Shown here one piece after another: positions 5,019 to 15,600 of a DNA stretch of 64,000 nucleotides. The notes beneath the pieces were generated by a model. That model was not told where the DNA came from. It saw only the letters and a program-made list of their open reading frames with translations, and did no database searches. The position numbers and the translations under genes are program-made. Source of the DNA: Verrucomicrobiaceae bacterium (lineage in GTDB: Bacteria; Verrucomicrobiota; Verrucomicrobiia; Verrucomicrobiales; Verrucomicrobiaceae); contig JAEUHM010000026.1 in assembly GCA_016795485.1 (NCBI GenBank), forward strand, positions 1 through 64,000, in the 5' to 3' direction. Numbering within the stretch: the first letter of the stretch is position 1; the number at the start of each line of letters is the position of its first letter.

Positions 5019-6056
5019 CTAGTGCTTCCTTACGGGATAACTCTGTGAGTGGCCCTGAGACGGCACGTTGATGATGAATGACGTGCCGTCCTTGGCCACT
5101 TTGCAGTGGATGTGGTGTGCTGCGTCTTCAGTCCCGTGGTTGGCGATCATAGATTTGTCGTCCGTATTCTGACCGTCATCGCGGAGGTTCTCATGCACTT
5201 GATAAATCGCCTTGATGGATGGTGTGCTACGTAGAGCGTCCATTGCAGACTTGCTGGTGCCTTTCTTGGGTCCGTTGTTCATCACTGCCACCGTGGGGCT
5301 AATGCTTTTGATGAGCAGTGGATTGTTACTGCTGTCCAGGCCGTGGTGATTGACTTGGTAGAGGTCTACCGTGCCCACCAAGTTCACAGGTGTGACGAGT
5401 TGTTCTTCGATGTTCCAGGTTAAGTCACCACCATCGAAGAATCGGAAGTCCCCAAACTGAAGCAACAGCACCGCGCTTTTGGCATTGTCTGAGGGATCCG
5501 GGTCTTTTTGTGGCACACTGCCGGTGAGCGGGTTTTTGGGTGCGTCTTTTGCTGCCTTGATAAAGGTTTTGTTGGCTCCGAGGCAAGTGAGACTCAAAGC
5601 TGGGCCATCTGTGGATTGCTTGAGGTCCAATTGGCCTCCTGGAGTGAGGAGTGCGCGTTTGCCTACCGTTGCAGCCTTGTAGGGACGACTGGCCAAAGTC
5701 CAGCGCATGTCGTTGGGTCGTCCGTCTGGACTGGCTTCTGGAACACCTTTGTCGTGGAGTGTTCCAATAGGCATCAGGGCCGCGAGTTCTGCCAATCCGC
5801 CGAAGTGATCAATGTGAAAATGAGTGATGATGACATGATCGATGCGCTGAAGGCCTGCTACCTCAGTTGCGACCTTTTGAATGCGCCCCGGATCTCTGCC
5901 TCCGGGATTCCCTGTGTCGATGAGGATCGATTCGCGCTCGGGTGTAACGATCAGCGTTGAACCGCCACCCTCGGAGTCGATCCAGTAAATATCGAGACTA
6001 GATTCTGCTGCCTGAATGGTGATGGGCAACAAGAGGGCAATTAGGAGACGCTTCAT
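5019..6056 (-). CDS. Secreted metallo-beta-lactamase-fold hydrolase
   Basis: This 345-aa protein has a short signal peptide (about residues 1-16, [16 protein letters not shown]) and an MBL fold. The metal-binding HxHxDH motif is H79-F-H-I-D-H84, and a later NHHG element fits the ComEC-like branch of the family. That branch includes extracytoplasmic nucleases and hydrolases of unknown substrate. Its start codon overlaps the stop of the SDR gene by 4 nt (ATGA), so it is translationally coupled and is the last gene of a three-gene minus-strand operon. It converges with the HNH gene. Confidence 0.88.
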   Translation of the reverse strand: MKRLLIALLLPITIQAAESSLDIYWIDSEGGGSTLIVTPERESILIDTGNPGGRDPGRIQKVATEVAGLQRIDHVIITHFHIDHFGGLAELAALMPIGTLHDKGVPEASPDGRPNDMRWTLASRPYKAATVGKRALLTPGGQLDLKQSTDGPALSLTCLGANKTFIKAAKDAPKNPLTGSVPQKDPDPSDNAKSAVLLLQFGDFRFFDGGDLTWNIEEQLVTPVNLVGTVDLYQVNHHGLDSSNNPLLIKSISPTVAVMNNGPKKGTSKSAMDALRSTPSIKAIYQVHENLRDDGQNTDDKSMIANHGTEDAAHHIHCKVAKDGTSFIINVPSQGHSQSYPVRKH

Positions 6057-6865
6057 GCCTTAGGATTGGGTGCTGGAACGGTGCTGGCATCCTTGGGTGG
6101 ATTGCGGCCGATGAACGGGTGCTGCTCCACATCAAGGATCTGGCCACTAATGGGTCCGCTTTCATCTGCGAGAAAGTAGACAGCGGCTGCTGCGATCTCC
6201 TCAGGGAAGAGAATGCGTCCTGCTGGGGCGAATACCCGCGGCACATGCGTGTACCAGTCGTCCGAGAGGCCGTGGGAACGCTTGCGTTTAGCCTCGTTCT
6301 CGGTGAGAACCCAGCCGGGATTGATCTGGTTAACGCGAACGAGGTTTTCCCTCATGAGCGTGTCTCCCAGATTGCGGGTGAGTGTCATGAGCGCACCCTT
6401 GCTGACACTGTAGGGCATGAGATTGGGCTCGCCACTGTAAGCATTCACGCTACCGATGTTGAGCACGGCACCGCGAGTCTTTGTTAGCTCGGGAAGAGCG
6501 GCCTTGATGAGCAGAAAGGGTGCAACGCAGTTGATGTCCAGCATGCGGCGGAACCACGTGGCGTCTGTGTCGTGGATGTTTCCAGTGCCGACTTGGGCGG
6601 CATTGTTGACGATGGCATCCAGCTTGCCAAAGGCGTAAACCGCGCGCTCCACAAGGCGAGCGTGCGTGGTTTCATCGGCGAGATCTGCGAGTTCGAGTAC
6701 GGCCGTGCCAGCAGCAAACTCCGCGAGCGTCTCTTCACCGAGGTCGGATTCGAGTCCATGGAGCACGACTTTGGCACCTTCTACAGCACAGCGTTTAGCG
6801 ATTGCCTTGCCGATGCCCGTCACACTGCCGGTGACGATGATTACTTTGTCTTTGAGTCGATTCAT
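6053..6865 (-). CDS. SDR-family NAD(P)-dependent oxidoreductase
   Basis: This 270-aa protein is a classical short-chain dehydrogenase/reductase. It shows the cofactor-binding TGSVTGIG (residues 12-19), the NNAA motif and the active-site YxxxK in YSVSKGAL. The substrate cannot be read from sequence. A longer frame starts at 6892, but ATG 6865 is preferred because it forms a 4-nt ATGA overlap with the stop of the upstream gene. It is the middle gene of the coupled operon. Confidence 0.9.
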   Translation of the reverse strand: MNRLKDKVIIVTGSVTGIGKAIAKRCAVEGAKVVLHGLESDLGEETLAEFAAGTAVLELADLADETTHARLVERAVYAFGKLDAIVNNAAQVGTGNIHDTDATWFRRMLDINCVAPFLLIKAALPELTKTRGAVLNIGSVNAYSGEPNLMPYSVSKGALMTLTRNLGDTLMRENLVRVNQINPGWVLTENEAKRKRSHGLSDDWYTHVPRVFAPAGRILFPEEIAAAAVYFLADESGPISGQILDVEQHPFIGRNPPKDASTVPAPNPKA

Positions 6866-7815
6866 CGAAGGGGAAGGCGCTTCTCGAGGCATTCATTTAG
6901 CCAACGCACGAGTTCACCGACCACAGGATACTTTTTGCGGAGAGATGAGAGCGTGGACCAGTCCAAGATGGGGCGCTGACTGACGGTGGTGATGCGCTGA
7001 ACGCGCAGTAGGCTCTGAACGGCCTCAAACTCTGCTGCGGTCATGCCATGGATGGTGCGGGCGTCAGCTAGGTCATCTAGTTGCTCCAGATTCATGCCAA
7101 GAGTGACGATACCCACGCCAAACTGGTGCCCGAGTGAACGCAGTGCATCCACGAGTGCCTCGTCAGCCACCGCCTCCGCGATGACGAACTCGCTGAGTGT
7201 GGTCCAGCGCGTGGCTGAGAGTGCCTGGAAGAACTCGGACGGGTAATTGTCGAGCGACACGGAGAGTTTGAGTGAAATACCGGTCAATCCCACTTCCGGA
7301 CCGCCAAGATGACGTCTTAGAGACAGCATGGTTTCATCAAAACGCGGATGTTCGTCTGCCCCGGTCTCCACTTCCCAATCTGCACAGACGACGTCTGGCA
7401 CTTCCCAGTCGCCATCGGCTCTGAGTGGCATCCCCGCTCGGCCATTGAGCACAAAGGGGAACTGCCCGCGCTGCCAGCCAAGCCTTTCATAAATGGCAAG
7501 CACACGAGCGTATCGCTGATGGGCTAAATCAACCGGTGCATCGATTTCGTCAAAGAGCCCTGTGCGGCCATTTGCCGCAGGGCTGCGGCTATGGCGCTGC
7601 CTCAGATAGTAGCCTTGTCCTTGGTCGACTTTCGCGATCGGTGAAGTCGGATCATAAGACAGGATGGAGAAATGATAACGCAAAGTCGCATCACTGTAGT
7701 CGTCACCCAGGCGAAAGCGTACCAAGCGAATGAGCTCCGTGCCTTTGATGGCTTCCGCTGGAGTGGAAGGGAGTATTTCCGGCAGGAGCTGTCGGAGGTG
7801 TTCACGTAGATTCAT
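6862..7815 (-). CDS. Protein of unknown function with N-terminal winged-helix-like region
   Basis: This 317-aa cytoplasmic protein has no signal peptide or membrane segment. Residues about 1-70 (AIKGTELIRLVRFRL followed by DYSDATLRYHFSIL) look like a winged-helix DNA-binding region. The remainder (about 110-317) is mixed alpha/beta and I do not recognise it. It is the first gene of the coupled minus-strand operon with SDR and MBL-fold genes, overlapping the SDR gene by 4 nt. It is divergent from the GHMP kinase across 148 nt (7816-7963). A regulator or an enzyme with a sensing domain is possible, but unsupported. Confidence 0.75.
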   Translation of the reverse strand: MNLREHLRQLLPEILPSTPAEAIKGTELIRLVRFRLGDDYSDATLRYHFSILSYDPTSPIAKVDQGQGYYLRQRHSRSPAANGRTGLFDEIDAPVDLAHQRYARVLAIYERLGWQRGQFPFVLNGRAGMPLRADGDWEVPDVVCADWEVETGADEHPRFDETMLSLRRHLGGPEVGLTGISLKLSVSLDNYPSEFFQALSATRWTTLSEFVIAEAVADEALVDALRSLGHQFGVGIVTLGMNLEQLDDLADARTIHGMTAAEFEAVQSLLRVQRITTVSQRPILDWSTLSSLRKKYPVVGELVRWLNECLEKRLPLR

Positions 7816-7963
7816 GCTGGCACGGAAAGAGGTCGGTCAGACTGGAAAGGCGTGCAGCATGAGGAATGCCACGCATTACGTCAAGAGTGGTTTCTCCATT
7901 TGCCTGAATCCTCGCGGGATCGTAGGTTTTCCGTCTTTCAGTTCTGTCCAGCCACCTCCAGCA

Positions 7964-8974
7964 ATGCTGATTCGTCAAAAAGCTTATGCCCGCGCCGGTT
8001 TAATCGGCAACCCTTCCGATGGATACTTCGGCAAGACGATCTCGTTTATTATCAGGGACTTCCACGCTGAAGTGGTGCTTTTTGAGTCGCCAGAGTTGCA
8101 CCTGGAGATGAACGAGCGGGATGAATCTACATTCGAGAGCATTACTGAGCTTGCGAAAAAAGTTCGTCAGTTTGGCTATTATGGTGGCATCCGACTTCTC
8201 AAGGCCTGCGTGAAGCGCTTCTTCGACTACTGCACGAAGAACGGCCACCCTCTGCATGATCGCAACTTCACTCTGCGCTATAGCAGCAACGTGCCTCCAC
8301 AAGTGGGGATGGCGGGCTCAAGCGCCATCATTACGGCATGTTGGAGAGCGCTCACTGAGTTTTACGGGGTAACGATCCCCAAGCATCTGGTGCCAAGCCT
8401 TGTTTTGAGCGTGGAGAATGATGAACTCGGCATCCCCGCAGGATTGCAAGATCGTGTTATTCAGACTTATGAAGGAATGGTCTTCATGGACTTCAACCGG
8501 GCTCACGTGGAGAAACTGGGCTACGGCATCTACGAAGAGCTAGACCCATCTTTGCTGCCGCCCATTTACGTGGCCTACACCACGAGGCTGAGCGAGGGCA
8601 CTGAAGTGTTTCACAATGACATTCGCGGACGTTGGAATCGAGGCGAGCGCGAAGTGGTGAGTGCCATGTATCAGTGGGCAAATCTCGCTCAGCGAGTGCG
8701 CGATATGTTGCTCGATGGGCAAGGGGCTCGAATCGGACCGTTATTGAACGAAAACTTCGATCTCCGCCGTAGGCTCTACAAAATCAGTGCCGGAAATGTC
8801 GACATGGTCGAAACTGCGAGAGGATTGGGCGCTAGTGCCAAGTTTACAGGCTCAGGAGGCGCCATCGTTGGCACTTATGAAGGTGAAGACATGTTTCAGG
8901 CACTGGTGAAGGCGATGGAGCCGAAAGGGATCGCTGTCGTGAAGCCGCAGATTCTGCCCCAACCGCAGGAGTGA
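7964..8974 (+). CDS. GHMP-family sugar kinase, glucuronokinase-like
   Basis: This 336-aa protein belongs to the GHMP kinase superfamily. It shows motif 2 as PPQVGMAGSSA (about residues 111-121) and motif 3 as GASAKFTGSGGA (about 290-301), with GLQDRV and NFDLRRRLY between them. From memory, these elements match plant glucuronokinase (GLCAK), which phosphorylates D-glucuronate at C1 for UDP-glucuronate synthesis. The substrate is inferred, not proven. The ORF extends upstream to 7730, but ATG 7964 is where homology starts, and the upstream part overlaps the divergent gene. The downstream gene is convergent. Confidence 0.85.
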   Translation: MLIRQKAYARAGLIGNPSDGYFGKTISFIIRDFHAEVVLFESPELHLEMNERDESTFESITELAKKVRQFGYYGGIRLLKACVKRFFDYCTKNGHPLHDRNFTLRYSSNVPPQVGMAGSSAIITACWRALTEFYGVTIPKHLVPSLVLSVENDELGIPAGLQDRVIQTYEGMVFMDFNRAHVEKLGYGIYEELDPSLLPPIYVAYTTRLSEGTEVFHNDIRGRWNRGEREVVSAMYQWANLAQRVRDMLLDGQGARIGPLLNENFDLRRRLYKISAGNVDMVETARGLGASAKFTGSGGAIVGTYEGEDMFQALVKAMEPKGIAVVKPQILPQPQE

Positions 8975-9016
8975 GCGATTGAGGCAGAAGCGATGCTCAT
9001 TCTTTACTGACTGAAA

Positions 9017-10330
9017 TCAGTGCACTCGTGATGGACGACGACGTGGGCCAGCGGGTCCGACGGTTCGAGCAGCTTCGAGCGTTTGTGCGGTGCCGTTGAG
9101 CAGGTTCTCAAGATCCGTTTTGCGTCGATCGAGATCATTGAACTGGCGAATCGTAGCCGGAACAATCGGGTCTGGAGCGCCTCCATTGGCTGAAGTGCCA
9201 GTCAAAAAGTGGGACAACGTAGACGCCGCGGTTGCCAACCTTGGGCGAATGTGGGTGAAAAAGTTTGGCGCGCCTTCTGTGCCGGTGCGGGTCTCTACTC
9301 CATGGCAGCCGTTGCACGTGTTCAGCGAGAACAGATGCCGCGTTTCGTTGTCGACGATGGAGTCGACCACATTCCATGCGCTTGCAGTTGTGGGAAACGG
9401 GTTATTGACGACTGCACCCAGGAAGGGCGCTCCTGCAAACAGCTCTGGTACTTCGTGGGTTTGACTCCTGATCTTGTCAGCGTTGAAGTTGATGAACTGG
9501 GCAAGCTGAAGCTTCAAGTTCTGGTTCATTAATGTCGTGTTAGGTGGCGTTTGCTTGGGTGTGACGAGCTTGAGGAATCCATCAGAGCCGATTTGAAACT
9601 CGCGGAGTTGCCATGTGGAGTTCAGGGCGTTCTCGTTGGTGCGGAGTTGGTTAAGCACTGCGTTTGATCCGGCGAACCGGTCTGTCACGGTTGCAAGTGC
9701 ATCAAGATAGGGTTCATCAAAGGCAGTGTGGGAGCCGAGGTGGTGCCAAGCTTTAGCCCAGTCCATGATTTGTTGCTTCGACGAAGCGACGAGACGGTAC
9801 TCTAGGATGAAGGTGAACTGGTGAGGATTGCCAGTTGTTACATCGAAGGTGCAAAAGACGAAGCGCCCTTCTCCCGCGTCCATGTCGTCTGGCACTTCAC
9901 TCCGTAGGTCCATGCGATTGACAATGGCCAGCAGGCGGAACGGCGCTGTAGTAAAGTCAAGCGTGCCTGGCGGTAATCCTGCCGCCTTACTTCTGGCAAT
10001 CCAAGGGTTGATAATGAGACTGCGGATGTTGGCGCGGACGTCGGTAAGCTGCCGATTGACGAGATTCTGTGTCTCCCATTGGCTCAGCAGGCTTAGAACG
10101 AATGCACTTGGATCTGCTTTTTTTGCCAGATGGGACATCAGCGTGCGAATGTGCCACGGGCCCTGTGGATCGGTGGCGCGGGTGGAGTTGACCACAGCGA
10201 TGTCATTGATGAGCAGTTCTTTTTCGTTAACCACCGGACGGGATGGGAACAATTGGGCCTGCACCATAGGCACAGGGAGAACGAGGATAGCGGCGGCGAG
10301 CCAGCGATGGATGTTGATGTGTGTTTTCAT
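9017..10330 (-). CDS. Secreted protein with one c-type haem motif
   Basis: This 437-aa protein has a signal peptide (MKTHINIHRW... ending near VQA, about residue 25) and a single CNGCH haem-binding motif near residue 340, in a context typical of Planctomycetes-Verrucomicrobia cytochrome-like proteins. No other domain is recognised. Covalent haem attachment in the periplasm is inferred. ATG 10330 is chosen because the signal peptide begins there; a longer frame starts at 10405. It is divergent from the halogenase-like gene across 154 nt and convergent with the GHMP kinase. Confidence 0.8.
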   Translation of the reverse strand: MKTHINIHRWLAAAILVLPVPMVQAQLFPSRPVVNEKELLINDIAVVNSTRATDPQGPWHIRTLMSHLAKKADPSAFVLSLLSQWETQNLVNRQLTDVRANIRSLIINPWIARSKAAGLPPGTLDFTTAPFRLLAIVNRMDLRSEVPDDMDAGEGRFVFCTFDVTTGNPHQFTFILEYRLVASSKQQIMDWAKAWHHLGSHTAFDEPYLDALATVTDRFAGSNAVLNQLRTNENALNSTWQLREFQIGSDGFLKLVTPKQTPPNTTLMNQNLKLQLAQFINFNADKIRSQTHEVPELFAGAPFLGAVVNNPFPTTASAWNVVDSIVDNETRHLFSLNTCNGCHGVETRTGTEGAPNFFTHIRPRLATAASTLSHFLTGTSANGGAPDPIVPATIRQFNDLDRRKTDLENLLNGTAQTLEAARTVGPAGPRRRPSRVH

Positions 10331-10484
10331 GGCGGGACAAAGAGGAAGTCCCCGCTCAAAAATCGGTTTGGCAAAATCGACGCGAAATGTTCGCCACACA
10401 CCCAACCAGGGCTTCTCATGAGTAAGTTCGCGCGGATCTTCAATCGGTGGTTGCGAGCGGCGGTCCTTTTTGCGAATCGTGAGG

Positions 10485-11753
10485 ATGGGTAGACAGTTTG
10501 AAGTTGCGATCGTCGGAGCGGGGCCAGCAGGATGTGCGCTGGCAACGTTGCTTGCGCTTCAGGGCCGACGAGTGGTTGTGTTTGATGACGAAAAACGCCC
10601 AGATTTGATCGTGGGTGAGTCGTTGGTGCCCGGAGTGATTCCGTTTTTGCGGGAGCTTGGGGTTGAGGAGCAGGTCGCTGCTGTTTCTCAGTTCAAACCG
10701 GGCGCATCGTTTTATCACGGAAACGGCACAAAAATTGACTTCTGTTTTCGCACGGTGGAGCGCCAGCTTCCTGGGTATGCCTACAATGTGCCGCGGAAGC
10801 AATTTGATCAGATACTGAGAGACCGTGCAGAAGAGGTGGGCGCTGTGTTTATTCGTCACCGGGCTCAGTTGGAACGCAAAGCTCGGAGTGGTGTCGCTCT
10901 GAGTAAAGCAAGTCGCTCTGCTGCTGATCTCGCAGAGGATTGTGAGCCCTTTTTGGTGGATGCTTCCGGGCGTGCGCGTGTGTTTAGCCGATTGCTGGAA
11001 CTGAAGGCTGCTCGTGGTGGACGGGATGATGTCGCCTATTTTGCTCACTTCGAGGGGTTTGATCACTCGGGTGTGCCGGAAGGGCAGGTGATCATTTCAG
11101 TGCTGAATGCGGGATGGAGTTGGCGCATTCCGCTAAGGGATCGGCTCTCGGTTGGGATTGTCATTTCCAAGGAGCATGCGCGCACTCTAGGCGAGGCTTC
11201 AGAAGAACGGTTGATGAATGCAATTGCACGCGAGCCGCTGTTAGCCGAACGCGGGCGGCATGCTCAGCGAGTCTCAGAAGTGATGACTTACACCAACTAC
11301 CAGCTTCTCAGCGAGGCCGGCCATGGCTCCGGATGGGCATTGGTGGGAGATGCATTTGGGTTTGTCGATCCCATGCTGTCGCCAGGGCTGTTCATGTCCC
11401 TACAGTCGGCATCATCGCTTGCCGCTGTGTTGTTGGGCAAGAGCTCTTTCGCCAGTTACGATGCGGATTTCAAAGCATGGCATCGAGCTTGGGGAGAAGT
11501 CGTATCGTATTTTTACAACGGCAAGATATTCCAGGCCGATCTTGGTCGGCGTGGAATGTTGGAGATGCGTGCTGAGGGCAGTTTTGCGCGCCGAGTAGGC
11601 GATCACATCACGTTCCACCTCTCGAGTATGCTGTGCGGAGGCAATACACGCCGTTGGTACAGCCAAAACCTTGTCAAAGCACTGATGCGCTTTGGCGGAT
11701 ACGGGGTCCCAGCGCCAGAGAACTTTTGTATTCGCGATTTAGCAGCCGCCTAG
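10485..11753 (+). CDS. FAD-dependent oxidoreductase, halogenase-like
   Basis: This 422-aa protein has an N-terminal FAD-binding GAGPAG (residues 11-16), a GESLVPG motif (44-50), and WSWRIP (211-216), which fits the WxWxIP signature of flavin-dependent halogenases. A second FAD-contact region is seen in GDAFGFVDPMLSPGL. Many Verrucomicrobia genes of this type are annotated as tryptophan 7-halogenase or NAD(P)/FAD-dependent oxidoreductase without proof of halogenation. Alternative starts are TTG 10470 and GTG 10479. ATG 10485 is preferred although GTGAGG lies directly against it. No flavin reductase or natural-product cluster is visible nearby. Confidence 0.82.
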   Translation: MGRQFEVAIVGAGPAGCALATLLALQGRRVVVFDDEKRPDLIVGESLVPGVIPFLRELGVEEQVAAVSQFKPGASFYHGNGTKIDFCFRTVERQLPGYAYNVPRKQFDQILRDRAEEVGAVFIRHRAQLERKARSGVALSKASRSAADLAEDCEPFLVDASGRARVFSRLLELKAARGGRDDVAYFAHFEGFDHSGVPEGQVIISVLNAGWSWRIPLRDRLSVGIVISKEHARTLGEASEERLMNAIAREPLLAERGRHAQRVSEVMTYTNYQLLSEAGHGSGWALVGDAFGFVDPMLSPGLFMSLQSASSLAAVLLGKSSFASYDADFKAWHRAWGEVVSYFYNGKIFQADLGRRGMLEMRAEGSFARRVGDHITFHLSSMLCGGNTRRWYSQNLVKALMRFGGYGVPAPENFCIRDLAAA

Positions 11754-11767
11754 CTGCCAACGAGTTC

Positions 11768-12514
11768 CTACCGGCGAGAGAAGCTTTGAGCTTGGTGGCG
11801 GCGGGTGCCCCGACGGAGACGAAGTGCTACACCTAGCGCGGCGATCAACAATGCTGAGCCGGGCTCTGGCACCGCGTGAGTCTGAAGGTCAAACTGGGCT
11901 GGCGTGTTTCCGGTGTCGTAACCACCTGGACCTTGCACGCTATTGAGACCACCAAACACAACAGAGTCAGCATCTTGAAGCGTAATCTCCGCCATATCGT
12001 TGCCAGTGGGGTCGCGCATGATCCAGTCATTGAAGGCTACTGGATTGCTCGAATCATAGGTGCGGGTGATCAGCGCCCATTCGGTTCCCTGCTGGATGGT
12101 TTGAGAGTTATACACCCACATGTAGATCTGGTCACCTGTGCTGAAGTTGTAGCCCAGAGGGTTTGCGTCTGGAGAGTTGGATGCACCCGAGGCGGTGAAA
12201 TCAGTGTAGCCAGCCACTTGTTGATCGCCGACGGACCACCCATCTGTCGAGCCGACCGTATCCATTCGCTTCCAGTTGGCTGACCAGTCCGCGAGATTGT
12301 TTCCAGTTGGAGTGAAGCCCGCCGTGAAAGTGCCGATGTCGAAGTAGAAGGAGGCGTCGAGAGTGTCGACCCCGTTGGACTGGTAGAGGCCGGAAAAGTT
12401 AGGATCAGAGTTGTGCAAACTCGACCAGGCAACAGCAGCTGAGTAGGCCGACGAAGTTACGCTCACGAGAGCAGCAAAGCAGGCTACAAAAATCAAACGA
12501 GCTGGTGTTTTCAT
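11768..12514 (-). CDS. PEP-CTERM sorting-domain protein
   Basis: This 248-aa protein has a signal peptide (MKTPARLIFVACFAALVSVTSSAYSA) and a C-terminal PEP-CTERM tripartite signal: VPEPGS, a hydrophobic stretch LLIAALGVAL, then a basic tail with RLRRGTRR. PEP-CTERM proteins are exported, then processed by an exosortase outside the window. The body (about residues 27-205) has no recognised fold but is clearly paralogous to the N-terminal 250 residues of the divergent giant gene: both share FGG.N.VQGPGGY and LQTHAVPE. ATG 12514 is chosen over the longer frame (12568) because the signal peptide starts there. Confidence 0.88.
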   Translation of the reverse strand: MKTPARLIFVACFAALVSVTSSAYSAAVAWSSLHNSDPNFSGLYQSNGVDTLDASFYFDIGTFTAGFTPTGNNLADWSANWKRMDTVGSTDGWSVGDQQVAGYTDFTASGASNSPDANPLGYNFSTGDQIYMWVYNSQTIQQGTEWALITRTYDSSNPVAFNDWIMRDPTGNDMAEITLQDADSVVFGGLNSVQGPGGYDTGNTPAQFDLQTHAVPEPGSALLIAALGVALRLRRGTRRHQAQSFSRR

Positions 12515-12690
12515 AAAATAGACGGTTTTGGATTTTAAGAGATTAATCTGCTTTTGCGATAATATCAATAAAAAGTTAATAAAAACCGAGGTGGCTATAA
12601 CCTTTGATTGCGCAAATAGCTACAACCACTATAATTACCGATATTTTTGGCATTCTATCCGACCGCTTTAGAACGATTTTCACCACCATC
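12515..12690. promoter_or_regulatory. AT-rich divergent promoter region of PEP-CTERM gene and first giant gene
   Basis: This 176-nt region separates two divergent surface-protein genes and is far more AT-rich than the flanking genes. It contains a 24-nt element at 12632-12655, TAATTA followed by ATTTTTGGCATTC after a 5-nt gap. The same element is found at 29711-29734 upstream of the second giant gene with 18 of 24 bases identical. No match to a sigma-54 promoter was found. The element may be a shared promoter or activator site. Confidence 0.5.
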
Positions 12691-15600
12691 ATGAGTTACC
12701 CACGAAAGCCCAGAGGCCGCAGTTCGCGCAAGTGGTGCGCGCACTCACTGGCTCAAGCGGCCCTCAACTTTCAACGATTCCTCAGTGTCTGGGTGCTGGT
12801 TTTCACCGCACTAGGAACGTCCATTTCATCGGCCAGCACTATTATGTGGGGGTCGTCTTCGGGACCTTTTTTCACTAGCACGGGGGCGCAGTTGGGTAGC
12901 CAGTTTCGCTTTGAACTGGGAACGTTTGAGGCTGGGTTCGTTCCCACGGTGGCCAACAGGGACCAGTGGTCAGCGAACTGGAAGATTTTTGATGCGGCGG
13001 TGGAAGGAGATGGCTGGGACTCTGCCACCCAGACGCTCGCCCAACGTTCGGTGGAGCACACCTCTACCGGGCAGTCATCATCAGCCTATGCAACACCAGG
13101 AGCGGTTTTTTCAGAAAACGATGAGGCCTACGTTTGGGTTTATGACACCAAAGATTTGGGTGCTGGTGCCGAGTGGGCCTTGCTTTACGATGACCTGAAT
13201 GCAAGCCAGGGCAATCTAGCCGGAGATTGGCGATTCCCCATGCCTGGGCTGCCTGTAGATGATGAGTTCTACTGGGAAATGGCTGACTTGGACACGCCTG
13301 TGTTTGGCGGGGCGAACAATGTCCAAGGACCTGGCGGTTACACGAATGACCCAGGCACTTACGTTCTCCAAACTCACGCTGTGCCTGAAGCGAGTGGCGT
13401 GATGTTGTTGATGGTGCCTGCTCTCTTGCTTGGCCTGGGCCGCCGAAGGATAAGGGTGACGGTCCTTATGGCTCTGGCTGCTGCCGCCGGGATGAACCCC
13501 GCTAATGCGGCGACCTTCACGGTCACTAGCAATGCCAATACGACGAGCACTGGCACCTTCCGATGGGCAGTGAGCCAAGCAAACAGCGCTGCGGGAGCAG
13601 ATACGATCAACTTCTCGTCATCAATGGCTAACTCAGTGATTTCATTGGGCGCGGCAGTCTCCATCACGGGCGATACTACCATTGATGGTCTATCCAACAT
13701 TGGGGGAACTGCCGGAAACCTGACATCGGGAACGCCGCACTCGCTCAAGATCACCATCAACAACACGTCATACTACAGTGTCAGCACAGGCAGCTTGACG
13801 ATGCGCGGGGTGGCAATGGGCGCGAGCACACAGTCTGGTGGACTTTTTCGTATCACGAGCGGCGGCACTCATTTGATTGAGGGCTGCCAATTTGGTATCC
13901 AACATAACAACACCACAGCCGCCGCAAACACCTACAAGGCCATTGTCGTCAGCGGAGGAACTTCGGTGACCCTCCGAAACTGTTTAATCAGCAATTGCGG
14001 ATCAGCTCAGGCCACAGGGAATGGATTTGAGACGACATCCGCCATGACTGGGTCTGTTTTGCTGGAAAACTGTCTCATTGGGACCAACACCACGGGGGCT
14101 GCTGCCGCAGCAAATGGCAACGGAGCGGCAACGAGCAACGTCTACCGTGGAGGTGTGTACCTAGCAGGCGGAACCAACACGATCCGAGGTTGCGTGATCT
14201 CAGGAAACAATGGAAATGGCGTCACCAACTACGGTGCCAATAACACTCTGATCGAGAACTGCACCATTGGCATGAATCGAGCCAAAACGGGGGCACTAGC
14301 TAACACCAAGTATGGCATTCAGGTAACAGGAGGCAGTAACTTCACCATACAGAACAACGTCATCTCCGCCAATACCGGTGCGGGCATCTGGTGTGAAGAA
14401 CTAGGGACGACCTTCTCCGGTTTCAGTCGAATCTTGAATAACGTCATCGGAACGACAGTTGCGAATGGGACAAGTAACTATGGAAACGGCTACGTGGGCA
14501 TCTATGTCGACGACAAGATGTTTGATTCGACATCCGACCTTTGGATTAAAGGCAACACGATTGCCTATACCAAGAACTCAGGCTTTCTGGGCGGCCTACT
14601 GGGTGGAGTGCTCACGGGAATTGCCGGGCAGGGCATCTTGATTGGATCGGGGACGAACCCTGTCCAGGTCTGCATTAGCGAAAACAACATCTACGGCAAT
14701 GCCTCTCTCGGGATCGACGTTCCAACTTTTGCGGCGGTTACCGTGAATGACTCAGGTGACAGTGATTCAGGAGTCAATAACCTGACCAATTTCCCCATCA
14801 TTACGTCTGCCGCGTACGCAAGTGGCATTCTTCGAGTGATGGGATATGCCCGCCCTGGACAGTGGATCGAGTTGTTCATTGCCGACCCTGATTCAACAGG
14901 TTTTGGTGAGGGCAAGACCTTCATTGCTCGCGTCCAAGAAGGGAGCGCGAGCGACACCGACGGCACGACCGGAACCTACAGTGGCCTGATCAATGGGCAG
15001 ATTCAGGGAACTGATAACACCAACAAGTTCTCGTTCGACATCAGCACGACGGCCGTAGCCGTAGGAAACGCAATCACTGCTACGGGTCATATCGGCGATG
15101 TCGTGGCTGGAACGGCAATGTCTTCTGAGTTCTCGGGAAATGCTACAGTAGCGGTCCTGTTGCAAGACTTTGGCGACTTTTCGGGATTTGGCTCGGCGAG
15201 CAGTATCGTTAACTCCACCATCAAGCTTGGGGCACTCGTTGACGGTGAAGCAAGTTCCACCCCTAACACTGCTGCCACATTCGACGACACAACTGGCAGC
15301 GATGACGAAGATGGCATCAGCATCACCAATTTGGCGACACCGGGTTCCACAGTGCCCGCCTACATTTCTCACGCGGTGACTGCTGGAACGGGCTATCTGA
15401 ACTTTTGGATCGACTTTAACAACAATGGATCGCTTCTGGATGCGGGCGAGCATGTGATTCAGAACGAGGTGATCACGACGAGCGGCACTACTGGATACGA
15501 TGTCAGGATCCCGACCACCGCAGTCACCGGAACCGCCGTTGGGGCACGACTTCGGCTAACGTCATCTGCAAGTCCAGGGCCAACGGGGGCAAGCGGATAT

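Noticed and set aside
12632..12660. Sigma-54 promoter in the shared GGCATTC motif
   Set aside because: The TGGCA part fits the -24 element, but the -12 TTGC element is absent at the right spacing.
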